Shown piece by piece: positions 34,346 to 45,110 of a stretch of DNA of 64,000 bases. The stretch spans positions 14,196,001-14,260,000 of the forward strand of contig NC_088321.1 of assembly GCF_910592395.1 (NCBI RefSeq). Direction: 5' to 3'. How positions within the stretch are numbered: position 1 is the stretch's first letter; the number at the start of each line of letters is the position of its first letter. Source of the stretch: Lineus longissimus. Taxonomy: Eukaryota; Nemertea; Pilidiophora; Heteronemertea; Lineidae. Below the pieces are notes generated by a model that saw only the letters and a program-made list of their open reading frames with translations, did not search any database and was not told the origin of the DNA. Both the position numbers and the translations under genes were made by a program.

Positions 34346-35287
34346 CACACAGAATGTCCTGATAGCATTCCGCGAAGTTACTATTTATAGCTCACAAGGT
34401 CATTTGCATAAGATGTTGATGACGTTTTAGTCACATGACAGTCGGACATCGACACTTATTTCTACGCATTTGAGCTTATTTCAAAGTCAATTTTCTTTGA
34501 CCCTGCATTGTTTTTAGCATGCATGATACCATGGAGTCATAGAGAGAAATATTCAGAACAATTATGTAGTATTTCCAACACTCGGACATGTGCCAGATTG
34601 AATCTAACTGCCCCAGTTAGAAAGCCTGAATCCATTACGAAACCGCATGTTTGTCCGACATTGCCAGTAATTCAGCGATGGGGAAATAGAGGGCAGCAGC
34701 TGCAGTGACCCCATCTTCGCGGAATGCTATCTAGGCTGCTTTGAATGAAGATCAGTAGTTCTTTATTGGCCAAACGGTTCAGGGTCCCTAAGATTTCTGA
34801 CGTTTCTATTGATTCAAACGCACTTTAATTAGTCGCTTATAACTCCTGAATGAGGTAATTATCAAATATCAATTAATGTTAGTCAAACGACCGAATTCTT
34901 AGGAAAAATCATTTTGTGTTCATGCAGAGATAGTATACAAAGAGAAAAATCTTCTGAGATGTTAGCAAAATCGTTGTGTCATTTCTAAAAAGATGACACT
35001 TTACCATCATATATAGACATCATATTTCCCAATAATCAATCAGTTCGTTAAAAAAGCGGCTTATTGGCTAAACATCTATTAATATGCAAATCGGACAGCT
35101 AGTTTTCAAAGCAGAGGAAGTTGTATTATGAAGGCTGTCAGAGCCCGGCAACGGGTCAACCAGGTATGTGATTGATAATTGATAATCAATGCACGGAGTG
35201 TATTGGCAGGTGTTGTGCATGGTGTGACGGAGGCGAAAATAGACTTTGGCTGGGTTAGGAGAGAGGAGATGGGATAAAAGAAAATGC

Positions 35288-35470
35288 AGATATACATAAT
35301 GGCGTAGTACAATTATTTTGCATATGAATTTGATGAAACTTGGTATTTATAGTATTTGTTTATCTGTCTGCACAACGGCAATGTTGAAATTAACATTTTG
35401 TATATATCTACGCAATTGGACATTTTCAGATTCAATTACCAATTTTTTTAACAAACAGCATTGGCCTTTT
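35288..35470 (+). mobile_element. TTAA-type MITE family 2, copy lacking clear ends
   Basis: ACATAATGGCGTAGTACAAT, GAAACTTGGTATTTATAGTA, CTGCACAACGGCAATGTTGA and TCAGATTCAATTACCAA match 17831-18067. The terminal TTAA and inverted ends have decayed. The + frame at 35318-35656 starts in this repeat, like frames in the other copies. Confidence 0.75.
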
Positions 35471-35734
35471 AGGGGAACCAGGGAGCTGCTAAAACAGCCT
35501 TCAAAGGGAGCCTTCAAATTATACCAATTCATTCACCTGGGGTTTAGAAAAGCAACTCTAGGGTTAAGTGTCTTGCTGAAGGACTCATACAATTGTCAGT
35601 TCAGCTTTAAGGTTCTGCCAAGACTTATGTCTCCACTCTATAAATGGCGGAAATGAGGTAAGACAAGCTTGCTCAAACAAATCTGACTTCCATGATGAGA
35701 ACAGGATATTAGTTCAAGGAATGAACCAGATTAA

Positions 35735-36000
35735 CCCTTTAGGACGACAAAATGTAAAATGGAAATTTCTAAGAAGCTGATGGAGCAACTTCTAAAACAT
35801 TGGAAAGCTTGTGTCGGGAGCTTCAAAATGAATACCCATGTTAATGGGTTAAGCGCAGTTAATGGGTTTAGTACGAAGGCTAAATGTGAAAAAATCAGAT
35901 ATCTCGAAAAAAGATTAAGTCATTTCTGAAATGTTGATGGCACTTGAAAGTTTGTGTTGGGACCTTCAAAATGAATACCCGTGTGCTTTATGTAGTGATA
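35735..36000. repeat. degenerate repeat with CTTCAAAATGAATACCC words
   Basis: ATTGGAAAGCTTGTGTCGGG then AGCTTCAAAATGAATACCCA (near 35798), CTTGAAAGTTTGTGTTGGGA then CCTTCAAAATGAATACCCGT (near 35943), and a third copy near 40316-40360. The GCTTTCC/CATTG words are also typical of the 65-bp minisatellites further along, on the opposite strand, so these may be related. Confidence 0.6.
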
Positions 36001-36204
36001 TCATTCAAGCACCGTGCAAACCAGTGATTCTAGTCACTTCAACCAGTGACATAGCCATGACAATTAAGATTGATTGCAATTCAACTAATTGGCGGCCGCA
36101 GTACAGTATGTTTTCATGGCTGTGAGGCAGGCTGCAGCCACTAAAATTGCTTGATGAACACAAAATGAACACCTCCAATGATTATGTTGATGATGACCAT
36201 TCTA

Positions 36205-36585
36205 ATATTAGAGAGAACACTGTGTATGCCAAGATATAAAAGTCATTTTATGGTCACTTTTTTCAAGCTCGGTATTGGTACCATTGTTTCAAAGATTTAG
36301 CAACCTTCAGAATATATTTTAGATATTATTAATAAATTTTCTAAAAGTGTTGTGTTTTGTTCTAAAAAAGTTTGCTTTGAATTTTGGAGAGAAAACTGAG
36401 AATACTGTGTATGCCAAGATATAAAAAGTCATTTCATGGTACGTTTTGACAAGCTCGGTATTGATAACATTGTTTCAAAGATTGAGAAACATTTAGAATA
36501 GACTTTTAAAATTTTCTGAATGTTTTGTTTGGCCATCGATGTGTTAACCAGCATTACATGTGGACAACTATAATTGAATCAAGTG
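36205..36585. repeat. tandem duplication of about 185 bp
   Basis: ACTGTGTATGCCAAGATATA starts near 36218 and 36403; CAAGCTCGGTATTG and CATTGTTTCAAAGATT follow at the same spacing in both. Confidence 0.9.
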
Positions 36586-36889
36586 AATTCATCCCATTAT
36601 CTCCCATGAGTTGTGCCTAATTGATCGAAATATAATAAATATACAAAATGCGTCTCGAATTAATATACTTCTGGTTGTTTTATTGAATTTTTATAATGGA
36701 TTTATTTAGAAATTATTTAGACTTTTAGCCATAAATGTTTGTTTTACCCTCAGCGGTATTACTCATAAGTCAAAAACCAGAAATTTGGCAACCTGGTGTG
36801 AATCAGCAGATTAAGCCCCAAAACACCATGTATTCCCCCAAAATCGTTGTTACCTGCAATCACTGATCAAAAACAGCTGATATTTTCTC

Positions 36890-36945
36890 TCTGATTTCTT
36901 CTTGCCGAGGACTTGAAGCTTTTTGGCAAATGTGCATATACACGC
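36890..36945 (+). pseudogene. ghost copy of the 5' end of the RRM2 exon
   Basis: GAGGAC-TT-GAAGCTTTTTG (36907-36925) matches GAGGAC-AG-GAAGCTTTTTG at the start of the real exon (37319-37337): 17 of 19 identical. The preceding pyrimidine tract also resembles the real one (12 of 19). It would read E-D-L-K-L-F against E-D-R-K-L-F, but similarity ends after about seven codons and a stop follows. Most likely a remnant of an old local duplication of the exon edge. Chance cannot be wholly excluded. Confidence 0.45.
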
Positions 36946-36984
36946 ACCGCCCTACATTTAGCATCTTTATGAAAATATACCCTT

Positions 36985-37256
36985 ATTGTATTATTATTTT
37001 TTATTATTTATTTATTAACCTCCCATATGGGAGAATAAAATTTACAAGTACAAAACATATAAGTATATAATATCACAGTATCACACAGTCATTATTAACA
37101 AGTTAAAATCGCGTAAGGTGCTTGACCATTTCCATCTCCCGGCCATACCTATTGCCAAAGTTCGGGTCAAAGAGGAGTGTCCTCAGCGAGTCAACAACAC
37201 CGTCACTAAATGCGGAGAATCCCGGCCTCGCCCTTTTTTTTTTTTTTTTTTTTTTT
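36985..37256 (-). mobile_element. LINE-like 3' end, possibly flanked by a 12-bp duplication
   Basis: On the - strand, after a run of 23 A (37234-37256 as T), a frame reads RPGFSAFSDGVVDSLRTLLF, then DPNFGNRYGREMEMVKHLTRF and a stop at 37103-37105. An untranslated part with the hairpin CTCCCATATGGGAG and an AATA-rich tail follows, as in many invertebrate LINE 3' ends. GCCCTACATTTA occurs at 36949-36960 and 37271-37282, a possible target duplication. I do not recognise the protein fragment, so the LINE call rests on the tail. Confidence 0.5.
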
Positions 37257-37319
37257 AACTGCCCTTAACTGCCCTACATTTAACACAAACTTATGTTTCC
37301 CTCAATTTTCTACTTCCAG

Positions 37320-37448
37320 AGGACAGGAAGCTTTTTGTTGGCATGCTCAATAAACAACAAACTGAAGATGATGTAAGACGTCTTTTCGATCCTTTTGGTA
37401 CGATTGAAGAGTGCACAATATTACGAGACCAGAACGGAAACAGTAAAG
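37320..37448 (+). CDS. CELF: CELF/Bruno-like protein, exon encoding the first half of RRM2
   Basis: This 129-bp exon encodes most of the first half of RRM2 of a CELF-family RNA-binding protein. Read from its second phase (AG completes a glutamate codon), it gives [20 protein letters not shown], then [17 protein letters not shown], then NGNSK and the first base of a glycine codon. LFVGML is the RNP2 motif on beta-strand 1; the EDDVRRLF helix and the [10 protein letters not shown] strand follow as in all CELF proteins. The 3' splice site is a clear pyrimidine tract plus CAG; the donor is [25 protein letters not shown] is diagnostic for CELF rather than ELAV/Hu. CELF proteins bind UG-rich RNA in nucleus and cytoplasm and regulate splicing, translation and decay. 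Assignment to the CELF3-6/bru3 branch relies on the third exon. Confidence 0.95.
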
Positions 37449-37664
37449 GTAGGTCATTTGCATATTATGTTAATGAGGCAAATGTTATTATGCTGATGAG
37501 ACAGTCGAGGTGATGTTGCTGATGTTAAGACATTGTTTTGCCGTCCAATATGGCAATGATGACGTCCACAGTCTCTTTAGTCTTTCCTAATGTTCGAAAT
37601 AGACTATCTCCCTGACCTCAAAATCATGTCATGGGTTTCTAATGCTACCCCCCCCCCCGAACCT

Positions 37665-38110
37665 AAAATATCTCATGCTATCTGTGCCAGAGTTTGCAAC
37701 TGTTCCAATTCTTAATTTTTTTTTGTTACAACCTGTATATGACGATGCTGCACCAACAATATGATTTCCTATCAGCGCTTGCTCGCTCGGTCTGCCTGTT
37801 CGTCCAAGCAAACAAACCATTGGAACTTTTTTGGGACATCCTATACAATAGTCTCTGCGCTGACTCATGCTATCTTCAATATCATCAATATCTTTCGCGC
37901 TATCTGGGCCAAAATTTGCAACTGTTCAAAGTAGAGAGGTTTTTTTTGTTACAACCTGTATGTAATAATGCTTCACCCACATAATGATATCCCCTATCGG
38001 CGTTTACTTGTTCAAACTGCCTAGTAGCCCTATGGGCCAAACAAACCAATCATCTTATTTTTATTGGGGACATCTTATAATCTCCGCATGGACTATGGCC
38101 AACTCAGGAG
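37665..38110. repeat. 222-bp tandem duplication
   Basis: TTTGCAACTGTTC occurs at 37693 and 37915, each after GCTATCTG.GCCA, and each followed by TTTTTTGTTACAACCTGTAT, then CAAACAAACCA and GGGGACATC/GGGACATC words. Confidence 0.85.
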
Positions 38111-38219
38111 ACAGCTTGAATTCTAAAGATTGTGTTTGTCTATTCACAAAAATACATCATCTCTCCTAACGATGCGATCACGTTTTGTCTCATTCTCGCT
38201 GAGCCTATGCTCGCAATTA

Positions 38220-38460
38220 CGACAGTCTAATTATCGTTAGTGATTACACTCGTTACTAGATCAAGATATATCGCCATGGTAACCATAACCCTGGATGGGA
38301 CGGGATTAGTAATTGTCGGTGGCCGAAGCCTGTCATAATCTACCAATGATTTATTTGTTAATTAACCCGCGTTGTTTGCCGAAAATTAAACGAGTCTCGT
38401 ATCATATGGCCAGCGCTGAGATAATTATGGTATCCATTTGATGTAATCATTCGACAACTG
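38220..38460. promoter_or_regulatory. enhancer-like unique segment
   Basis: Dense in homeodomain-type words (CTAATTATCG, TTAGTAATTG, GTTAATTAACCC, GATAATTATGG), an X-box-like TCGCCATGGTAAC (38271-38283) and an E-box CATATG. No copy elsewhere in the window. It lies in the short intron between the RRM2 exons. A candidate only. Confidence 0.3.
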
Positions 38461-39536
38461 TTGAAAAGTGTGTTTTTTAGAAGTGATTGTTTATGTTATG
38501 TTATAGTTGGGGGCTTTTGGTGCAAACATTCATCAAGTTTTGCATAGTTGTCAAAACCCTGGTCTACACTGGCGAAGTTCTCTAAACATTTGTTTGCAAA
38601 CATCACCAAACACAGAGTTTCCTTCTGTTTGGGTTGGACGCCCAGACTATGAAACAAATGCTAGCATTGCCGAGCAAATGATTGGCCACTCGATCCAGCT
38701 AGTGAATCACATGATCAACATCTCGTCTGTGATTGGCTGAAATCGTCCATTTCCCCCTCCCTCTACGATCATCTGGACTCTTGCATCTCTTACTGTGCTA
38801 TGATCCTCGTAGTCGCTTTGAAAATGTTGAAATGCCGTCCTAGTCTGCCTCTCTATCGATGGACTTAGGGCGTGCCGGATTAAACCCGAGACTGAAGCTG
38901 ACGTTGACCAATAACTCGTTAATAACCCGACAAAAGTGTCACAAGACCTCTTTCACATTCCCAATAACATTAATACTGGTTCTGAGGGTCAATATTACAT
39001 CTCCTTGACTGACCTATAACCAGCCTCACACGGCCCGCTAGATGCGGCCACAGCTCATGTTTGCCTAGTTGGTGAACTGACGGCTGGACCATCATATTTC
39101 ATCCAGGCAATATTGTTTGAACTGTTTTCGATCCTTGGAAACCCAAGTTGTAGTTGGTTTGGCTGGAGACACCAGCAATGTTAAGAAGAGGAGAGCTCGG
39201 CAGAATTCCTCACATGGAGCACAAGTTTATCGCGGTTGTGCTTCCCTTGCCCCACATGTGGCCTGTTGCCGAACTGTTGTGGTTCGTGAGTGAAAAAGAC
39301 CGAGAACTTTACCTGTTAAAACAACTTAACCTGGCGTTATCTCCACATGTTAAGTCTGTTCACCTTTACTCCAGGGTTAGTGACAAAATGTGTTTTGAAC
39401 AACTGGGCCCCGTGAAGAAGACGAAAATCTTGACCTGGTTGTTTAAAACAAGTTTTGACACTAACTTGTTTTATTTTTGCCACCAGATGTCACTTTTGCC
39501 ACTTTCTAATCAAATTCAAATTCAATTTCTTTCCAG

Positions 39537-39616
39537 GCTGTGCATTTGTAAAGTTTAGTTCACACAACGAAGCGCAGGCAGCAATCAACGCACTTCATGG
39601 GAGTCAGACCATGCCC
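39537..39616 (+). CDS. CELF: CELF/Bruno-like protein, exon encoding the second half of RRM2
   Basis: This 80-bp exon, after GC completes the split glycine codon, encodes [20 protein letters not shown] then GSQTMP. With the preceding NSKG it forms the RNP1 motif (K-G-C-A-F-V-K-F), whose phenylalanines stack on RNA bases, followed by helix 2 and the last strand. Splice sites are TTTCCAG|GC and CCC|GTAAGT, a near-consensus donor; the exon ends in phase 0. An 80-bp exon at this point is, as I recall, conserved across CELF genes. The next coding exon is 21 kb away. The overlapping longer open frame on the same strand is in another frame and lacks any motif. Confidence 0.95.
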
Positions 39617-40850
39617 GTAAGTCGAGATACATTTATGACACAAATTTGAACATCTAGATTAGAATTATAAGGATTAAGAAGTGCCTCCTATAAGATATTA
39701 TCGTGACAAATATGTTGCCATCAGAATGAGTTCGTCATGCTCTCTTTAATGAATGGTCACAACAGAAGAGTTTGAGCGAAATCTTTCAGAAAGTTTTAAA
39801 AAGATTTACAGCTGAAGTTTTGTTTTCTCCATCTCTTTTTGCACGAGGGGCATTAGTATGAGGAACAATTCATATGTTTTTTTAAATATTTTGTGCAAAG
39901 TGTTTTCATGAAATTTCAGATATTCCAATGAAAGTGTTTTCTCTTTAGAGTGCGATAAGATGTGTGTCTTGGCAACTTTAGTGGTTTTAGAATTTTTTTA
40001 TTTCAAAGTTGAATTTTGTGTTAGTTTAAACTTCTTTACTTGATCGATCTGACAAAAAAACATGAATCAAAACAAGTCTCAAATTTGTGAGTTTCACAAA
40101 TTGTTGATGACCTACTGCCTTACTGAATATTTCGTATCCGAGGCGGGTCTCTAATTGAAAATTATACTGTTTCTTCTTTCTAATTTAAGAATGGACATCC
40201 TGATTCTTTGATTCCATTAGTCGTAAGTCTATTAACAAATCTTAATGTTGTTCGTTTCGAAAAATATCAAAATTTGAAATTGAAAAATTTGAACGAATTT
40301 GAAAAATATTGGTTCCATTGGAAAGCTTGTTTAAAAAGCTTCAAAATGAATACCCATGTTGTCGGGTTCCAGTGGCTTAAAAATCTTGCGCTTTTGGGTG
40401 GTTTTTGTTCAAAATATAGTCTGTCCTCAAATTACGTGTTGTGTATTTTTAGTCCATTTGCATTACACTCGATTCGAAATTAATTTGAAATCACAATTTT
40501 CCCGTAAAAAAATCACAATTAAATTTTTTAATTTTTTTTCAAAAATTCATCCCTGAAAAAATTCACGCGATTTTGAAAACGTCTAGTACATGCTTAGTTT
40601 AATGTTGTTTGTGCACTCATTGACCCTAGTAACGAGTTATGGGTATACATTGTATTTCGATAAAATGGTTTTGGAATCATTTAGTCAGGATGTCGTAAAG
40701 AGTTTTAAGTTGTTGCAGAGTTGTACGTCCATTCCCAAATATTGTATATAAAGTCTAGTTCAGTGTGACTTGTCCTTGGCAAAGTGCCAAATTTGTGATG
40801 GAAGATACCTTTGTTTGAAATTCTTGTAGCTATATATTTGAAAAGTCGAC
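39617..40850. other. AT-rich intronic sequence, no element recognised
   Basis: Contains a third copy of the CTTCAAAATGAATACCC word near 40339 and an octamer-type ATTTGCAT at 40456-40463. Otherwise nothing recognisable. Confidence 0.35.
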
Positions 40851-40859
40851 GTTTACCAA

Positions 40860-41180
40860 GTTGACAGAGAAAACCTCCAAATCAATGACCGCTGCATTAT
40901 TTTGCATGCCAAGGTCAGATTGAAACTCAAGGTCATTGAGAAAGGTCAAGGTCAAGTAGAGATATTTTCACAGAAAGGTCACATTCAAAAGTCAAGGTCA
41001 GTATGTCAGTCCTTTGTCAATTGATGATGTCAAGGTCAAGCAGATATGGTTCACAGGAAGGTCAACTTCAAAGGTCAAGGTCAATTGTGTTTTTCGACTT
41101 CATAATCTTCTTCATTATAGTAAGTCATGCGGCATTTTAGCCTTTAAAGGTCACTTAATGACCTTCAGAGTTCAGCATGC
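40860..41180. repeat. cluster of AAGGTCA words
   Basis: CAAGGTCA or close variants occur at least ten times, often as paired AAGGTCAAGGTCA, within a degenerate tandem repeat (TTCACAGAAAGGTCA, TTCACAGGAAGGTCA). TCAAGGTCA is the extended half-site of nuclear receptors such as FTZ-F1/SF-1, ERR and NR4A. Similar words occur near 1080-1300, 3190-3290, 43510-43540, 43765 and 57310-57375. Confidence 0.7.
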
Positions 41181-41569
41181 ATCTTAAGTCACAATTTTGG
41201 CAACGAGCCAGGACAAAATCACCTGAACGGGACTATAGTTCTGCTTGTTGTACTGATTTAGTTTTGTAAGAAGTACAAGATCATCATTGTCGTTATAAAA
41301 GCAGCTTTAAAATGAGGAGTCCAACATGAAATAATCCTTCAGAAACTTCTTTTTTTCAGAGACTTTTGAAATCTTGCTTTGATATCGTTATTTTTATTCT
41401 GACCTTTCTCACTTTGATTTACATGTAATTTATTAGCTGTATCCTTTTCGCATTGTATAGGGATGCAGCTTTAATGCATTTCTTTGTTTGTTTTTTGGGG
41501 ATACCCCCATCCTACCCACCCCCCCCCCCCATCCTCCCTTGTTGCTATATTAAATCTGACTCCAAGATA

Positions 41570-41729
41570 CATCAAAACCTCCCATAGCGGATACCTCTAT
41601 AAGGAGAAGTCATTTTAGTCCCAAGTTAACCAATGCTTTACAATTTGACCTCAGTAATCAGGACACATCCCTATCAAGGACAGGATTTGTCAGCCCCAAA
41701 GGTGTCCTCAATAGAGAGGTTCTACTGTA
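41570..41729 (-). mobile_element. MITE family 3, full copy
   Basis: Ends AAAACCTCCCATAGC and TAGAGAGGTTCTACTG-TA are inverted. The interior includes AATCAGGACACATCCCTATC and AAGGACAGGATTTGTCAG, shared with 29655-29757 and 58636-58701. Confidence 0.75.
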
Positions 41730-42314
41730 CAAAATACTGTTACAAAGTAGGCATTTCAAACCCACCACTGTCTGATATCTGACTGGGGAAATCTTCTCTG
41801 CACAGACTCATGTCTTGTTCATCCTAATATCTATGGTCAAGGACCCCACAGGCTTGGAAATGTCTAAGAACGAATAAAGACAGCGATGTGGCACAAGACT
41901 CGGAAGTGACAGGAGTCCCACTAATCGTACTAATAATCTTCATATCTAAACGTCTCTTTTATAAAACTGCAACAAAGTCACTAAATTGCCGGTCCCGTCC
42001 CGGTGGGCCAACTAATCCTACGCTTCTATTGCGATGTTGGACACATCTTTTTTCCCTTGCAATATGACATTGTATCTGTCCTGGCCGAATGGGGTCATAA
42101 GTCACTTTTGACAGTTGCAATCTAGTGGTGGACATTGCTATTGTCTATGTAGTGTCCCAATGGTTTAGCCTTGCCAAGATGTGAGACATTTCTTTTGGAT
42201 GTCTGCTTGGCAAGTGGTGTGCATGATGCTGCACTGGCAGATGCTGCGTGCCTGCCAGCAAGATCATAGGGTAAAAACCTTAAAATGCCTTGGAGAATTC
42301 GTCAGTGTTTTGCT

Positions 42315-42475
42315 TCAGATGGCTCGTTATTGGCCATGCTTTGTCCGATTCTGACAAAGTGACTATTTTTCTAGATTTTGCTTTGGGCTTTGAAGTTTCT
42401 GATGAAATATAGCATTTGTCAAAATATTTCTGCGTGAAATTACAAAATATCAAAGTAATTTTTTGTGAAATGAGA
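42315..42475 (+). repeat. dispersed repeat E, copy 3
   Basis: See 32925-33090; the ordered words are kept, with about 70-75% similarity by eye. Confidence 0.65.
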
Positions 42476-42479
42476 ATAG

Positions 42480-44265
42480 GTTTAGCAAGATTTCTGGTGC
42501 AAAATATCCTGACTCGCTAAAACCATCGACACTCCCCGCCATTTTGCGTAACGACCCGACAACACAGATACTGAAAAAAACGCGGTCAGATATCTGACAA
42601 ATTACATGCAGCAAAGTGACACGACATGTCAGCATCTGCAAACAACAATTACACTCGCAAATGTGGCCACCAACTCGGTAAACAAACCCCAGTAAAGATC
42701 TACAGTATCCCATCATGCATTTCATGAATATCGCCGCGTAAACATACAGCGTCCATTTCGCGTGGTCCGGGATCGCTAGAAATCTGCAAATATTCGATTA
42801 CGCCAAGTGTCAACAAGCGTGATGTTTGGCGTGAGGCATTATCTCTCGGTTTCGGTTGCTATGGTCACCTGACCTCTGGGTTGACCTCTGTTGTATCGCA
42901 ACTGATGATAGAAGAGTGTCCTAGGGCTTATTGAGTCACGAGCGCTTCATGATAAGCGAGACATAAACATTTATCTGTAGGATGGTAGTTTTCAAAAATT
43001 TTCATCAGAATTTGGCCAACAACTAGGCTACTAGCTTGTAAATGTTGATTTTTAAAAAATGTAACGTATTTTAAAAGTGTATTGAATAGAAACTTAAAGA
43101 ATGCAATCTTAGCATCAAATGTATCTATCTGACATAGTTGGGTCATTGTTCTTGTGAGAGCCAAGATTGAAAGTTTGTAAGTTTTTGGATTTCACCCAAA
43201 ACGTATTACATGTACTTCAAAGTATTTTGACGTTATATTATTTTCATTTTCGACATGCAAGTAATGCCGGAGATTCGGGGTCTTTATTCTCCATCGTGGA
43301 ATTTATGACCTTGAAAGTTTCAACCAAATTGAGAACAATTCCAAACCGCTTTAATCTTCAATGATGGCTGTTGATGACAGGAGACATCGACGTAATTGTC
43401 TTGGCGGCTTCTCGATCTGTTTTTAACGGGGAAAGTCGGCACGTTACCACATTTAAAGTATCTGGTAATGAAGTCAAGAAGTCCTAAGTAGTTGAGCATG
43501 CCACTTCAGGACATTGAAATGACCTTGACCTGACCTTCAGACATAATCGGATCTGAAGGAAAAGTTCTTGTATTGTATCTAACCTCAGAAAGATCTATCC
43601 GCATTTCTATGACCCTTGACTTTTGAATTGAATAATCCCATTGGCCAAGCATACCTTGAATAGGTCCCACTGCGGTCGCTAAAATGCGTGATTTACAAAA
43701 ACTTCGCAAAAGTCTCTTATTTTGTCTCTGCTTTGTTCTAAAAACTCACACAAGATGTCAGCTGTCAAGATGACGTTGACCTTCGACCTCTGGCATCAAT
43801 CACCGCAACCAATGACATTGAATATCGATCATTGATCAAAACTAAAACCGAGAAAATCCCCGCAATTTTCGCAATAAATCTCGAGGGATTTGTTAGTGAT
43901 AGGAGGGACTCTTGCACTCATCCCAAATGTCAATAACCATATCGCCAGGGTGATGGATGATGCCCAAAATCTCCTGCTAAATGAACTCAGATGAGTAAAA
44001 AATCTTCAGAATCGTTGTTGTGGACTTTGTGGCCTGTTTCGGAGTATGATGGCGGAGTCCTGAGTTTATTTGGTTGATTGCGGTGCTTATCGTAATAGCG
44101 GGTACTAACGGCTACATTTGCGGCCAATTTCAGCAGGGTTTGTAGATTAAGAGGGAGCTTTACCCTAACGAGAGCATTTCTGGGCACGCAGTGACTTGTG
44201 GTTCATTCTGAGATTATGAAAAAAATTGTAACAAAAACCACAAATTAAAAATCCCTGGGGGTTTA
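42480..44265. other. intronic sequence with few recognisable features
   Basis: Contains an X-box-like GTTGCTATGGTCAC (42855-42868) next to TGACCTCTGGGTTGACCTC, and AATGACCTTGACCTGACCTT near 43517. No exon or element ends recognised. Confidence 0.35.
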
Positions 44266-44269
44266 AGCA

Positions 44270-44460
44270 GCCCATGATGTTCCCCATCGCCGCGGTAACG
44301 CGACTATGTCTCATCCACCCGCCAACACCAACAAGACGGAATATTTATAATCGCGATGATGAATCTTCGCGCTAATTTGGTCCGACGTAATAATTATGCC
44401 GTCTCCTTGCAAATATAATCGTCGGATACAAAATTAGAATATTTTATCAGGGTGTGATAT
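44270..44460. promoter_or_regulatory. enhancer-like unique segment
   Basis: Unique, CpG-bearing, with an X-box-like ATCGCCGCGGTAAC (44286-44299) and many AT-rich homeodomain-type words (GTAATAATTATGCC, GCTAATTTGG). Candidate only. Confidence 0.3.
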
Positions 44461-44934
44461 ATCATGGGTGGTGTTATCAAGACAACCGCAGGGGAATTTA
44501 GACAGAAATTTCATGGAGTGACCAAATGGGGGAATTTATAACCAGTGGCAATCCTGTGGTAATCCAATGGTAATCCAGTTGGAATCCACGGGGAATCACA
44601 GAGGTGATGGGTTGTCATACATGCGCAGCTCTGCACTGCTGACAAAACTACCAGACTGCTGGGTATAGCGGGTCGCTGCAATTAGAATCGTTTATCGCCG
44701 CAGCCTGCAATAATCATCAAACTAGCTTGATTTTCTTTCACAAGGCAGCGATGACTGATTGCTCCCAAACCTTTGTGGTACTCACCTCCTTCACAGATGG
44801 CAATACCTGTATTCATCTAAAAACATTGTGATTAAAAAAGTGCTCGGTTTGAATATGTCCAAATGGTTTACGACAAATCTGCTCAATACTCTCTCCTCAC
44901 GTCAATCTGACCACACCCAACTCTTCCATCTCAC

Positions 44935-45110
44935 ATTACGACGCTCAGCCACTATTTGTGCCGTCGTCATGGTAACCATCGCCATGGTAACTATGTAAAC
45001 AATAGTGTACTAATTCACTCGGTGTGATTGAACTAATAATTAAGCCGTCTTGAGGAGATCGTTACACCAATTAACGATGCTCTTTGTTCAGAATGTGACG
45101 GAATATTAAC
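44935..45110. promoter_or_regulatory. paired X-box-like sites with homeodomain words
   Basis: GTCGTCATGGTAAC (44963-44976) and ATCGCCATGGTAAC (44978-44991) are adjacent with a one-base gap; TAATAATTAAGCC and CCAATTAACG follow within 100 bp. The pairing suggests a local duplication of a binding site. Confidence 0.35.

Larger units (their letters stand above)
1..37319 (+). other. CELF: probable 5' intron (or intron plus flank) of the CELF gene
   Basis: No host coding exon could be recognised here, although every CELF gene needs upstream exons for RRM1. The segment ends in a good 3' splice site (pyrimidine-rich tract then CAG at 37317-37319). The first coding base after it completes a glutamate codon begun in the previous exon, so an exon ending in a single G must lie upstream. 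In relatives that exon is only about 49 bp and ends with a conserved serine-glutamate-serine-arginine-glycine stretch; I looked for it by eye and did not find it. The left part could instead be flanking DNA. Most of the segment is repeats, listed separately. Confidence 0.6.
37449..39536 (+). other. CELF: CELF intron within RRM2 (2,088 bp)
   Basis: Starts GTAGGT and ends TTTCTTTCCAG. It splits the glycine codon between the two halves of RRM2 (phase 1). An octamer-type word ATTTGCAT lies 8 bp after the exon (37456-37463). Contents: a 222-bp tandem duplication, an enhancer-like segment and unique sequence. The 134-codon + frame (39154-39558) running into the next exon is in a different frame and looks like chance. 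Confidence 0.9.

Noticed and set aside
1-37319. CELF RRM1 exons on the + strand
   Set aside because: No sequence reading the RRM1 RNP motifs or the short 49-bp linker exon could be found by eye. A profile search could still find a very short exon.
39154-39558. 134-codon + strand open frame overlapping the second RRM2 exon
   Set aside because: It runs in a different frame from the CELF protein, has no recognisable domain and reads straight through the splice acceptor. The CELF exon in the other frame is a far better explanation.
40860-41180. Telomere-like or simple microsatellite sequence
   Set aside because: The AAGGTCA words are irregularly spaced and embedded in longer degenerate units, unlike a telomeric or simple repeat.
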